NCBI RefSeq assembly: GCF_018812025.1
Contig: NC_063054.1
Span: 32,320,412-32,384,411 of the forward strand
Source of the DNA: Megalobrama amblycephala
Taxonomy: Eukaryota; Chordata; Actinopteri; Cypriniformes; Xenocyprididae
DNA: 64,000 nt
Direction of reading: 5' to 3'
Both the position numbers and the translations under genes were made by a program. The first letter of the stretch is position 1. Every line of letters begins with the position of its first letter. Shown piece by piece: positions 49,834 through 61,654 of the stretch. The notes beneath the pieces were generated by a model, which was given only the letters and a program-made list of their open reading frames with translations, was not told the DNA's origin and searched no databases.

Positions 49834-52800
49834 ATGCTCTTCATGCTTTAATGGCAGCATGCATGAACTCCACACATTTGTGTAAAATGTTTGTTGTCTA
49901 TTAAGTTATTAACTGACTGTTTATAATTGTAATTAAAGATTTTTTTTAGCTTAAGGAGTTTTGTTCAACTGAGCCCTGATAATCATGTCATCCAAAAGGG
50001 TTTAAAGGCAGAAATGCGAATCTTGTTTTTGCTAAAAGCCGACTGTTATTCCTTACCAGTCAGAATTGACAATTTGTTTGATCCACAAAGAATGTTAAAG
50101 GGATAGTCAAACCAAAAATGACTTGTTTATTCAATACAAGATAAAAGAAGATATTTGCATGTAGGTTTAGAACGACATGAGGGTGAGTAAATGATGACAT
50201 AATTTTTATTTTTGGGTGGACTATCCCTTTAATGTATTTGTCCATAGTTATGTATCATTTGAAGTTTCCCGTTATGCAGACAGCTCGGCCCTGGTTTTGT
50301 ATTTTCCCCTATTAGTGTCTTGACATGAGTCCAACCTCCCTCCAGCTTAGCAGTGGGTTTCTGCTATAGATTTATCAGCAGTTTTTGACTGTTTTGCACT
50401 GCTGTTTTGGTTTCTCAGTAATCTTATACATTGAGCTTAAGTACTGTTCTTCTGCCAATCAGATTTTGATCTGAAATGGCACAGCATAGCATTGTCCGTA
50501 GAGCAATATACCCCAGCTGTTTCCCTTTTACATGCTTCGTTAACATGCCACGACAACAATGCGAGTGGCGAACATAAAATTAAGTCAACGTCGGCTCTGC
50601 CCTCCTTTGGCTGTGGCACCTTGCATGTGTTTAAACCCCTTCCTTTACCTCTCCATATGGTTTTTGAAAGGTTTTGGGTGCGTCCTCCTCATTGGGTGTT
50701 CACCTCATACAGTGATTGTAATATGATTTTTCCACTGCCCTGCCTTGTTGCAGAGGAACCCGCAGCTGTAGTAACAGCTCCTGACCCCCTTCCCAAATGC
50801 AGGGGCAGCATCTGGACCCTATTAGCTATACTTGCCATTCAAGTCCTATTCCTCCCCCAGGGCTCCTCACAGGCAACCGCAGATGAACAACTCAGCATAA
50901 AAGCCAAGACCCTCCTCTTCGTCCCACACTATGCTGCCTTTTTTCTTTAATTGTGCTTGGAGGACGTCTCGAGGAAGCTGCAACTGCTTATATACTCATT
51001 TATATAAACGCCTCCACCGTCTCCATGCAGTCTCATGTGTAGCATTGTTTATATATATATGGTAATTAGATGAAATGACAGCTCTAGGCATGCCAAGTGT
51101 GATGTAGAGCTATTCTGCATAATATTTATTTTACAGCACATGTAGGCTTGTTTGTCAGTGTAATTCCATGTTGGTCCAGAATGGAGTGCAAGGTCATAAT
51201 TATGTCAGTTATTCTGATCCTGCTTATTGTATGGCTAGTAATGAAATAAATACAAATACATATATAAAAATAAAAATATTTATAACTATAAAAGGAAATA
51301 ACTAAATAAATGAATGCACAAGAAATATTGATTTGAGTAAATACTGATTATGTTAGAAGAAGGAATATATAATATTAAGACAATTAAGACAAATATATAA
51401 TTTGGAAGTCTTTATAAAATATTTGTCTGCAGATCGGCCAGTCATAATCAAGTATTACAGAGTGTTATGCAATGTGTGTCTGTATAATGAAACCTAACTA
51501 AATATGTTATATTCATGTTTTATTTGATTTGATTTCAAATCATTTCTGCAGGTTGTGTTTATTTGTTTATCATATAAATATAACATATAATATATGAGTC
51601 AAAATATGCTAAGGGGTTATTAAATGTAACAAATCATGTAAAAATGTATCATCTTTTATTGGAAAACTAAACATTTTATGAAACTTTGACGATTGCCAGA
51701 GGAATCAGGAATGTCAGAATCAATGCGAAGTTCGTGCATAAAAATGTCCGTCAAAACCAACACATGTTGGACAATGTTCACTAACCAGGTGATGTTTTTC
51801 AATTGGATTGGCATTTATTCTCTTTAACATGCATGTATTTCATTCAGTATCCTAATCATTCCGATTCAATTTCCGCGAGTGAAGAACAAATTTATACTCA
51901 TGCGTTATGTATTACGTACGTTATCGTGTCTGACAGACATGTTTAAGCCGCGCAGGCCACCATTTTCTCCCTGTTCTCGTAAATACTACCAATACCATGT
52001 ATCGTGCATGTTATTTTTTGACAGACATTGATGTTGTGATATTCAAACGATATGGATTTGAAAACAAATGGATTGTAAGGTAATAATTATTTATTTCTTA
52101 CCCGGCAAGCTATTCAGTGAAGTGATTGATGTCCATGAGTAAGTTATGTCGATGTTTTCAGTTCTAATATTCCAACCGACAGCCAACCTAAGTTATTGAC
52201 GGACGTGATAATGTGGGCTATGTTTGATTTTTGGGTAACTATAAAACATGCTGGAGATGTTTTTTCCTTTAAATGCTTATTTTACGGAATTAAGTTTATT
52301 GCGTTTCTTAAATAAATGACATTACTCAGAGACTGACATGTTTGGCTTGTCAAAAATGTTAAATTCAGCTGACACAAATTCATTGACTTTTGAAAACCAA
52401 GTTCATTTTTCTACGAGTGGTTTTGATACACAAAATAGTTTTTATTGCCTCTTAAAACATGAGACAGTAAAATATTTTATTTAAACCCATGAAAATGCAG
52501 ATCCTGTTGTAAATAATAGTGAAAAAAATATTTTTAAAACTGCTGTTTCAATATTACCCCTTGGCCTGGCATTTCCCTGAAAATTTTTATGTACAGATTA
52601 CCGCATATTGTGTAGTAATGTAAGTAAAAATATGGAAAACAGGATTAATGTTGTCACATGGTTACATTGCTTGAGTCTATCATATTGTTAGATACCAGTA
52701 AGCCCTGTTGTACATTTATGTATTTTGCAGATGCTTTTATCTAAAGTGATTTTGCATTCAACCACTGCACATTATATAATGCACATGTTGGGAAATGTAC

Positions 52801-53900
52801 TGGAGAAAGTCAGCTGTCAATTTTATTCGGCCTTCTGCAAAAACAAGGATGGTGAGGCGGCAGTGTGACTGCTGTTCTAAAGCATTCTGTACAGAGAATG
52901 AAAAATGCATGAAGGCAGGCATGGTTTCTAAACAACAGACATGTCTATTTGACTATTGTTTCCAAAATTACAAGGACAGATTTAATAGGCTTTGTATGGT
53001 CACTCTGAAATGAGAACGCTTTAAAATGTGGTTAAACAGGCAAAACAATAAAAATACAGACTGTATTGAGTCATTAAAACAGGCCATTGTAGCTTTCTCG
53101 CTGCACTATTTGACAAGGTTCATGCAGTGAGACATTGAACCAGTACCTAGCTGAAATGGCAACCACAATAAAGCAGCTTTATTTCACAATAGATAAAAAT
53201 AAACAAGCGTATTTGGACATAAAGATAATGACTTCCAGACCACAAAAATTACAGTGACGCCTCCTCTGACATCCCCTCAACCACAGCCTTATTCTGGGAC
53301 TGAAACCGCAGCCCCCTCCAGACTCCTTAACGTGTTTTGCTGTAAGTGTCATTGAGAAAGCGGGGGGACTGTATGTATAAAGTGCTTGATTTGCATTTGC
53401 CAATGATTTCATTGACTCAAGAGGCAGATCTAAACTCGTGAACTCTTCTGTGGGACAGTTTTGAGATTTTCTCCATATGGCATGTTTTTAAGTGATGTTT
53501 TATTTCGGATGCAATGCTAATATCCTTTGCTGTTGTGCTCCATGGTTCCTCCTGGGCTTGTATTCAAAGATCCAGAATCATATGGCTGGACTCTCAAGTG
53601 AATTTCAGAGCATGACAGAGCCAAGAGTTTTTTGGACTGATGGTGAGCGTCACATGACCTTGATTTAATGGCTCCCTCTGGTGCAATCCTTGCATATTCT
53701 CCAGCTTTCCACACATGCCTGACCTGCTCTGTGCGTTCTCTACAGAAATGTCTCTGAAGAAGGAATTTTTGCTTTGCCCTACTTAGGATTGTTGAACTTT
53801 TGACCCAAATCTGCTGTGGAAATGCTGTTCTAACACTCTGGATCTTGTGTTGATATCAATGTTGTTGAATTGCAAATAACTTTATAGCTACATCTGCATT
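49834..53900. other. Intergenic, no supportable gene
   Basis: It contains the small TTAA MITE at 50099-50228 and, near 52711-52770, a fragment like tgcagatgcttttatctaaa that recalls the 3' end of a common fish retroelement. The open frame at 50492-50950 is discussed under rejections. Confidence 0.4.
50099..50228. repeat. Short TTAA MITE 'agggatagtcaaacc'
   Basis: It is flanked by TTAA at 50095-50098 and 50229-50232, with inverted ends (agggatagtcaaaccaaaaa and the inverse of ttttgggtggactatccct). At 130 bases it is one of the smallest complete copies here. Confidence 0.8.
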
Positions 53901-54080
53901 CACTGCTAAAAATCCAGCTAAAATCAGCTTAGATTGGTTGCTGTTTTGGAACATGTGGTTTCTAGCAGTGTTGATATTGTTAACTAAAACTAAAACTATT
54001 AAAAAAAAACTATTCTTTAATTAAAATAAATTATAAATACTAACACAATTTAAAAAGATATATAATATAATAATATACTT

Positions 54081-54084
<4 letters not shown>

Positions 54085-54140
<56 letters not shown>
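54085..54140. repeat. (TA)n microsatellite
   Basis: About 28 alternating TA units. A second run of about 24 units lies at 54410-54457 in the same AT-rich repeat. Confidence 0.95.
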
Positions 54141-54141
<1 letters not shown>

Positions 54142-54407
54142 TTAAAGTATATTATACTGTATGTTTTCAGAAACCTAAGAACATTTGAGTGCATTTTTAT
54201 TATTTGCATGTTAATTTAATTTAAATGTATTATATAAATGTATGTGAATGCAGTTAGTTGAACTTTAGAGTGATTTTTTTGACCCACTTAAGTAGGACTT
54301 TCATACATCCTTATGTTTAGTTACCATCTATGCTCAAAATATGAAAGACTTAAAAAAAAAATGAAATGTTGCCTTGGCCACTAACTAAAATGAAGAGGTT
54401 GAATAGG

Positions 54408-54457
<50 letters not shown>

Positions 54458-54769
54458 CTACTAAAAATGACAATCACATGACAAAAACTTAAACTAAAAT
54501 TAAAAATAAGAATAAAACCTTATTCAAACAGTAAATAAAAACAATACTAAAATAACACTGGTTTCTAGCTGATCCAAGCTTGCTTAGATGGTTGATATAC
54601 ATGTATTCTGATGAAATAAACATTTTTACAAGCAATATATACATCAAAAATATTTCATTAAAATATTTGCAAATATAAAAATCTACTGTTCTATAGGGAT
54701 TTGTTTTGCAGTTTATTGTTATGATATATTTGAATGTCCGTCAATTGAGAAAGATGCATTTGCTGCTAG

Positions 54770-54945
54770 TTGTGCTCACTGCAGAGCCAATTCACATCCA
54801 GCTCCTCCCCTCTGTGGATATAATGGGCGGAGGTTCACCTAATTATCAGGTTTAGGGTGTGGCTAGACCTTCAAGCTCCACCCATTATATCCAGAGAGTG
54901 GGAGCTGTATGTCCAGCTGCACTCATTGGCTCTGAAGTGAGCAGC
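54770..54945. repeat. Hairpin repeat 'cactgcagagccaattcaca'
   Basis: The arms gtgctcactgcagagccaat and the inverse of attggctctgaagtgagcag pair, with an inner pair ggatataatgggcgga/ccacccattatatcc. Confidence 0.7.
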
Positions 54946-56136
54946 TTTTGCTGTCAGATGCTGTAGTTACAACATCTACCAGCAGGGGTTAACTAGGCCA
55001 TGCTAACCATTGCATTGCATCTTCAAAACGTGTGAATGAGCAAATATGACAGCAAGCAGGTTGTATACACTGGAGGATCACATGCCAGACGAGCAGCTGC
55101 CATTGAGATGAATATTCCTTTGATGTCCTTCCTTCTCCACCAGCTGGTAAATCACATAAACCAACCAGATACTATGTTTTGAAAAACAGCACCACTTTAA
55201 GCTGATTTTAACTGGATTTTCTAGCAATGTTTAAAAAAAAAAAAAAAGCAAGGTGAGATAAGGTTTTGACTGGAAATCTTATGCTGCTGGTGTAAGCTTT
55301 GCATTTGCGCCAGAGGAATTTGTGTTGTCAGCTGGATGGGTTGAATAGATCAGTGGGTCACGTCTCTGTTGATCTTGTCCAGTCACTGTGTCAGGGGCCT
55401 CTGGAGTGAATCGTCAGCATGAAGTACGCTGTTGATAAGTCAAGCACAAAATAAACCTCTAACTGTACCCATGGGGAGAGCTCATGTGTTATGAAGAATG
55501 AAGCTGCGATGTTTTCTACTGGGTTCTGACCTCACAAGTCGGGGCGGATAAACGATAATGTTCATAATTCCTAAAACAATTATCATAGCTAAGCAAATGT
55601 GGTTGGAAAGGGGTGTAGGGATTTTGTAAAGATGTTACTGTAAAGAAGAGCTAAAATAGTCAAACAGTTGATGCATTTGTGGATTACAAATGTGGCTTGT
55701 TCACAAGGTAATCTCATCTTCATTTTGTTTAACTGTAGAATGCATATTTAACATTTCTCCTATAGAATTTATAGGTGGGGAATTGCTAAATGATGTCATA
55801 ATAAAAATGTTAAATTAATTGTATGAGGTATAGGTTTAGGTGTAGTGCATAGAAGTTGGTCAGAACTAAAGTTTGTTACTTATTCAGATGACATTTTCCG
55901 GTGAAAATTCTTATTTTGGTCATACTTCCAAGACTACAATCTGTGATTCTGAAGTACCTGTACAGTATCCAGTGTTGACAGCCACACATTCTCCTCAAAA
56001 CATTAGATTCATCCGCGCTAAGGAGTCGTGCCGTTGCACGACTGAATTAAAGATGATAATTCAGCAAATAACTGCAATTGCAGGTTTCGAACAGAGATGG
56101 CGACAAAGAGGCAAACATTACGGACTGCAGCTTTAA

Positions 56137-56571
56137 AGGAACACTCCACTTTTTTTGAAAATAGGCTCATTTTCCAACTCCCCTAGAGTTAAACAGTTGA
56201 GTTGTACCGTTTTCGAATCAATTCAGCCGATCTCCTGGTCTGAATCTGATTAGACCGTTAGCATTTCGCTCAAAAATGATCAGAGTTTTGATATTTTTCC
56301 TATTTAAAACTTGACTCTTCTGTAGTTACATCGTGTACTAAGACCGACGGAAGAGTCGAGTTTTAAATAGGAAAAATATCAAAACTCTGATCATTTTTGA
56401 GCGAGATGCTAACGGTCTAATCAGATTCAATGAACTATGCTAAGCTATGCTAAAAGTGGTACCGCCAGACCCGGAGATCGGCTGAATGGATTCAAAAACG
56501 GTAATACTCAACTGTTTAACTCTAGGGGAGTTGGAAAATGAGCCTATTTTCAGAAAAAGTGGAGTGTTCCT
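56137..56571. mobile_element. TTAA-flanked palindromic MITE 'aggaacactccactttttt'
   Basis: It has TTAA at 56133-56136 and 56572-56575. The arms of about 180 bases are nearly perfect inverses, with a central loop around ctgtagttacatcgtg. The right arm carries an extra block (atgaactatgctaagctatg) not in the left, so the hairpin is asymmetric. Confidence 0.85.
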
Positions 56572-56589
56572 TTAAACTAACATAAACAT

Positions 56590-56915
56590 TTAGGGGTCAG
56601 TAAGATTTTTAAATGCCTTTTAAAGAAGTTTCTTCTGCTCATCAAGGCTGCAGTTATTTGATGACAGATACAGTACAACAGTAATATTGGGAAATAATAT
56701 TAAATAAATAATTATAATTATGTTTTAAAACGTAATTTATTCTTGTGATGTCAAAGCTGAATTTTCAGCATCTTTTTTCAGGATTCATGGATTCATAGAA
56801 AGTAAAAAAAAAAAAAAACATGTTTAGCATACATTTTTGCAACAATGTAAAAGTCTTTATTGTCACATTTGATCAATTCAATACATCCTTGATGTTTAAT
56901 TTCTTTTTTGTATGT
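56590..56915. repeat. 'ggggtcagtaagatt' MITE copy
   Basis: It carries the aggggtcagtaagattttta, gctgaattttcagcatc and gtcacatttgatcaattcaa blocks shared with 5706-6112. The left terminus is missing, and an A15 run interrupts it. Confidence 0.6.
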
Positions 56916-57729
56916 TTATGTGTATGCAGAAAACTTGGCAAGTCTTAAAATAATCATCATTTTGAATGAGTGCCATTGCATATATGATACAACGATGAGA
57001 AGGCCTGTACTGTCTTACTGATATGATTTCACTACTTTCTTTTCAAACAAAGTTAATGCTTCATAATCATGACCCTTTGACCATTTCAGTTGTTTTTCAC
57101 AGCGGTTCATAAAGCATTACTTTATCTCATTGTTTGCTGTATTCTCACTCCCCGACAGTGCAGGAACTGTTCAATCAGACCCATGTGTATCGCACATTTC
57201 CTCACATCACAGTGGCTCATCTCCAGGCCCGTTCTTCACTGCACCCACTTTATGACCTTGTTTGCTTTTGTTGAAGGCTCCAGCTGGCCTGACCGGTTTG
57301 GAAGACCACAGAGACACATCCCTTTTCATTTTGTGCGGCGCTCCACACTTCTTACTGCTTTCCTGCCTCTTTATCCCCGCTCTGTCAGTGTGAGTGCGCG
57401 TGTGTGGTCCCTGCCAACGGTTTTGGCTGCAGTATGTGCTAATGGTCAGTGAAGATGTGAAGTATAGCTGACAGGGTCTGGTTTGTGCCCCACAGCCACA
57501 TCTAGAGAGACTTTTTTTCTAAACATGAGGTTAATGGAGCAGACAGGTTTTGTGTGGCAGGCCCCCATCCACCCAGCGGAGGTCTAAGCTAACTGTGACG
57601 GTGGATGATTGGACCGAACGAGTGTTTGTTAAGATTTCAGGAAGTTTTCTCTGCTTTGTTGATGCTAACTTCAGTCATGCAGCAGGTATGTGTATACATG
57701 GTCTGATAGTCCAAAAGAAATCTTCTATA
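56916..57729. other. Intergenic, no gene seen
   Basis: Open frames at 57090-57452 and 57550-57738 (plus) have no family resemblance. No repeat is recognised. Confidence 0.35.
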
Positions 57730-57825
57730 CACTCTTAAAATAAATGTTCCAAAAGTGAGTTTACACAGCAATGCCATAGAAGAAATATTTTGGGGTTCCT
57801 AAAAAACCTTTTTCCACTATAAAGA

Positions 57826-58147
57826 TCACTCTAAAAAATGCAGGGTTACAACCCAAGTTGGGTTGTTTTAACCCAGTGGTTGGGTTAAATGTTTGCCCAA
57901 TGTGCTGGGTAGTTTTATTTAACTCAACTATTGTTTAAAAATGACTATATGGCTGGCTTAAAATGAAACCAAAATAGGTTGGAAATTAAAAATCAGATAC
58001 ATAATTACTAGAGGCAACAATAATAATCAAAAGGTGAACATTTATTAATAAACAATTTAATAAATGTTTATTGTTTGATTATTAGTCATTAAACTTATTA
58101 ATAAATGTTCATTTATTAAACATATTGATAAATGTTAATTTCCAATA
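57826..58147. repeat. Partial element 'cactctaaaaaatgcagggtt'
   Basis: It has one terminus (cactctaaaaaatgcagggt) followed by repeated ggttgggtt/aaccca words. The opposite terminus was not found. An aaacatttattaataaac hairpin occupies 58036-58135. Confidence 0.5.
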
Positions 58148-58149
58148 TA

Positions 58150-59579
58150 CAAACCCGATTCCAAAAAAGTTGGGACACTGTACAAATTGTGAATAAAAAA
58201 GGAATGCAATAATTTACAAATCTCATAAACTTATATTTTATTCACAATAGAATATAGATAACATATCAAATGTTGAAAGTGAGACATTTTGAAATGTCAT
58301 GCCAAATACTGGCTCATTTTGGATTTCATGAGAGCTACACATTCCAAAAAAGTTGGGACAGGTAGCAATAAGAGGCTGGAAAAGTTAAATGTACATATAA
58401 GGAACAGCTGGAGGACCAATTTACATCTTATTAGGTCAATTCCGCCAATGCTGTGGCGAAAAATAGTGGAGCAATATCAGAAAGGAGTTTCTCAGAGAAA
58501 AATTGCAAAGAGTTTGAAGTTATCATCATCTACAGTGCATAATATCATCCAAAGATTCAGAGAATCTGGAACAATCTCTGTGCGTAAGGGTCAAGGCCGG
58601 AAAACCATACTGGATGCCCGTGATCTTTGGGCCCTTAGACGGCACTGCATCACATATAGGAATGCTACTGAAATGGAAATCACAACATGGGCTCAGGAAT
58701 ACTTCCAGAAAACATTGTCGGTGAACACAATCCACCGTGCCATTCGCTGTTGCCGGCTAAAACTCTATAGGTCAAAAAAGAAGTCATATCTAAACATGAT
58801 CCAGAAGCGCAGGTGTTTTCTCTGGTCCAAGGCTCATTTAAAATGGACTGTGGCAAAGTGGAAAACTGTTCTGTGGTCAGACGAATCAAAATTTGAAGTT
58901 CTTTTTGGAAAACTGGGACGCCATGTCATCTGGACTAAAGTGGACAAGGACAACCCAAGTTGTTATCAGTGCTCAGTTCAGAAGCCTGCATCTCTGATGG
59001 TATGAGGTTACATGAGTGCGTGTGGGATGGGCAGCTTACACATCTGGAAAGGCACCATCAATGCTGAAAGGTATATCCAAGTTCTAGAACAACATATGCT
59101 CCCATCCAGACGTCGTCTCTTTCAGGGAAGACCTTGCATTTTCCAACATGACAATGTCAGACCACATACTGCATCAATTACAACATCATGGCTGCGTAGA
59201 AGAAGGATCCGGGTACTGAAATGGCCAGCCTGCAGTCCAGATCTTTCACCAATAGAAAACATTTGGCGCATCATAAAGAGGAAGATGCGACAAAGAAGAC
59301 CTAAGACAGTTGAGCAACTAGAAGCCTGTATTAGACAAGAATGGGACAACATTCCTATTCCTAAACTTGAGCAACTTGTCTCCTCAGTCCCCAGACGTTT
59401 GCAGACTGTTATAAAAAAGAAGAGGGGATGCCACACAGTGGTAAACATGGCCTTGTTCCAACTGATGCCATAAAATTAAAAATCAACTTATTTTTCCCTT
59501 AAAATGATACATTTTGTCAGTTTAAACAATTGATATGTCATCTATGTTGTATTCTTAATAAAAAATTGAAATTTGAAAC
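58150..59579 (+). mobile_element. Tc1-like transposon, right end truncated
   Basis: It starts caaacccgattccaaaaaag directly after a TA dinucleotide, an end that I recognise from memory as an abundant teleost Tc1-like family with long termini ending in the same sequence inverted. That inverted right terminus is absent: homology stops at about 59579, where a foldback repeat begins. Confidence 0.8.
58451..59473 (+). pseudogene. Tc1-like transposase (DD34E), inactivated
   Basis: The reading frame enters at PPMLWRKIVEQYQKG with the paired helix-turn-helix (SQRKIAKSLKLSSSTVHNII; GRKTILDARD). The catalytic blocks are LWSDESKF, FQHDN and SPDLSPIENIW, with 34 residues between the second Asp and the Glu. 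The normal start region is missing: the frame before 58450 is non-homologous leader, apparently a deletion. A TGA at 59003 (TGG to TGA) breaks the protein, and an extra A in the lysine run at about 59413 shifts the C-terminus. Substitutions are otherwise few, so the copy looks fairly young. Confidence 0.85.
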
Positions 59580-59800
59580 TGTTGAAAAAAAAAAAACAGC
59601 ATATGCTGGTTAGGTATTGAAGCATGGAAGCTGGTTTATGCTGGTTCTTAGCTGGTCATGAGCTGGTTTAAGCTGGTCAAGTGCTGGTCCTAAGAAACTA
59701 GTTCCAGCTCAGGACCAGCATAAACCAGCTCAATCCAGCTTCCATGATTCAAAACATACCTAACCAGCATATACTGTTTTTTTTTTTTTTTTTTTCAACA
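59580..59800. repeat. Foldback repeat 'tgttgaaaaaa...cagcatatgctggttagg'
   Basis: The arms of about 60 bases (tgttga, an A run, cagcatatgctggttaggta) are inverted at the right end. The interior is built of gctggt/accagc words, giving near-complete self-complementarity over 221 bases. Confidence 0.8.
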
Positions 59801-59845
59801 GGGGGAACCACCAATGCCAATAAAGAAACTTTATTTTTAAGAGTG

Positions 59846-61224
59846 TAGGGATCCTTGCTGCTTCTGGAAACGTTTAAAAATTACCTTTTTTTTTGTCTTT
59901 TAATTTTTGAAAAGGAAATTATTGGCTGGGGGACAGAAATCAGGAGATAATTCAGGCCAGACTTGAACAGCTCTGACATAAAAACAACTTTGAATCGAGT
60001 GATTGATCTATTATTTGGCAGTTTATTTTACACAAAATTACACAAAAATGTATGTACCCGTTGTGAAAGTATGATTTAGTCATTTAGACAATGTAACTTT
60101 AATGTAAAGTTTACAGTGTACGTTTAAATCCAGTTTGCTTTGAGCCACGCTTTTTGTAAATGAGTCCCTGGATAGGCCTGTGTTATAATAGCGCAATGCC
60201 ACTGGCTTGAAAAGAATGTGACTGAATCTTTCCTATAAACAAACCAGAAACATCCCGCCAGTGAAGGACATCTGAGGTGGCAGTCCAAGGTCATATTTTC
60301 CAGCCTGGCCTTGGACAGGAGACGCCACCTTCGCACAATAACTCCTTTCTTTTGTGTCTGTCTGTACCGCAACAAGTGTGCTTGCTCTTTAGGAGGATGT
60401 GGTCTGTCAGCAGTGTTTAGATTCCTAAAATATATTTCTCATCTCTCAGCCACAACATACCACTGTCAATATTATTATTGTACCACTAAATTGATTTGGA
60501 TGGGTCTTATTTGATGGGTTTTAGAAGGAAAAAAAAGTACTTTTTAATGTTCCCTGCTAGAACATGGCAAAATCAAACAAATCAGCATTTCAAGGTAGCC
60601 TATTTAGACCTTTAGATTATACATTTAAATTTTTTATTTAACGAAGCAGCAATGTTTATTAAATATAAATGTCATAATCTAAAATGTAATATTTAGTGTG
60701 AGGTTGATCAACATTTTAGCACGTGTTGGAAAAGTAAAAAAATTACAATTTTTTAAAATGGCTTCAGGACCTGTTTTGTGTCCGTTTGTTGAAAGTGTCT
60801 TAAATAAACCAATAAATGCTTAAAAAAAATCTATTATTCAGTGCACCTCTATAAAGAAATTGATCTTGTCTGAAGTCAAAGAACGTAGTGAAATTATTCG
60901 GTGAAATGCTGCCATCTAGTGGATGTTATCGCCTTTTCCTTGTGACATTAAAGTTACCTAAAAGCAACGTATTTCTCCTCAAATCGAATAGAGAGCGCCA
61001 ATTTGAATTGAAAGCAAAAATATATATACTGAAAAGAAAACCTAATCAAAGTAAAAATCATAATATTATGTACTTCAGTTCAGTCAACTGCTTTTTCTTT
61101 ATATTTTAAATTATTAATCATTTTAATGTATTTCTACATCCATCAAGACCAACTGAATATTTGAGAAAAAAAGTTATATATATGTATAAACAAACAAAAA
61201 GAAATGAACTGAGAATGGCAAAGA
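59846..61224. other. Intergenic, between transposon nest and ccdc25 3' end
   Basis: I see no gene or named repeat. The A-rich and T-rich tracts are short. Confidence 0.4.
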
Positions 61225-61234
61225 TTTATTTATT
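61225..61234 (-). terminator. ccdc25: Candidate ccdc25 polyadenylation signal (overlapping AATAAA copies)
   Basis: TTTATTTATT on the plus strand gives AATAAATAAA on the minus strand, about 425 bases after the ccdc25 stop. Confidence 0.55.
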
Positions 61235-61654
61235 TTAGGACATCAAAAAAAGAAAAAGGTTTAAGAGCTTGTCGTTCAATATCATCATCCAGAAAGGCAT
61301 ATCATTTATAAGCACAAATACCCTCTAGGTCTTAGTGTACACATCCATTAACATATCTCCACAGTGAATATCTTTAATTCGGCCAAAGACATCAAAAAAA
61401 AAACCTGAATCTACTTTCATCATTTAAACAGTATTTTACATACTTTACATATTGCATTTTGATTTTCAAAGGAATGACAAAGCCAACTGCTCTAGAGAGG
61501 TCTTGGAATTGTGCTTTATTGGCACAAGTACTGATTCCCATTGATCGCTCATTTCTGATGACCGCTATGGCATCCTTTGAAAGTGCAATGACAAACTGAG
61601 ATACTGTGGGGAGAAGATGGTGGTTCTTCATTATCGCAGATCCATTCCTTTACT

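Larger units (their letters stand above)
53901..55229. mobile_element. Inverted-repeat element containing nested repeats
   Basis: The left end cactgctaaaaatccagcta and the inverse of the right end (actggattttctagcaatg) match over about 30 bases. Inside are an aaaactaaaactatt-type AT-rich repeat with TA microsatellites (54085-54140, 54410-54457) and a hairpin at 54770-54945. Confidence 0.6.
57730..59845. mobile_element. Outer MITE 'cactcttaaaataaa' with nested insertions
   Basis: The left end CACTCTTAAAATAAATGTTC and the inverse of the right end (tttatttttaagagtg) match. A TA dinucleotide abuts each end. Between them are three further insertions (57826-58147, 58150-59579 and 59580-59800), leaving only about 95 and 45 bases of the host. 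Confidence 0.65.

Noticed and set aside
50492..50950. 152-codon plus-strand open frame with a proline-rich stretch and a hydrophobic segment
   Set aside because: No homology that I can recognise, no supporting exon structure, and the hydrophobic part alone is weak evidence.
52795..53013. Cysteine-rich 72-codon open frame
   Set aside because: The cysteine pattern fits no family that I know, and there is no signal peptide or splice context.
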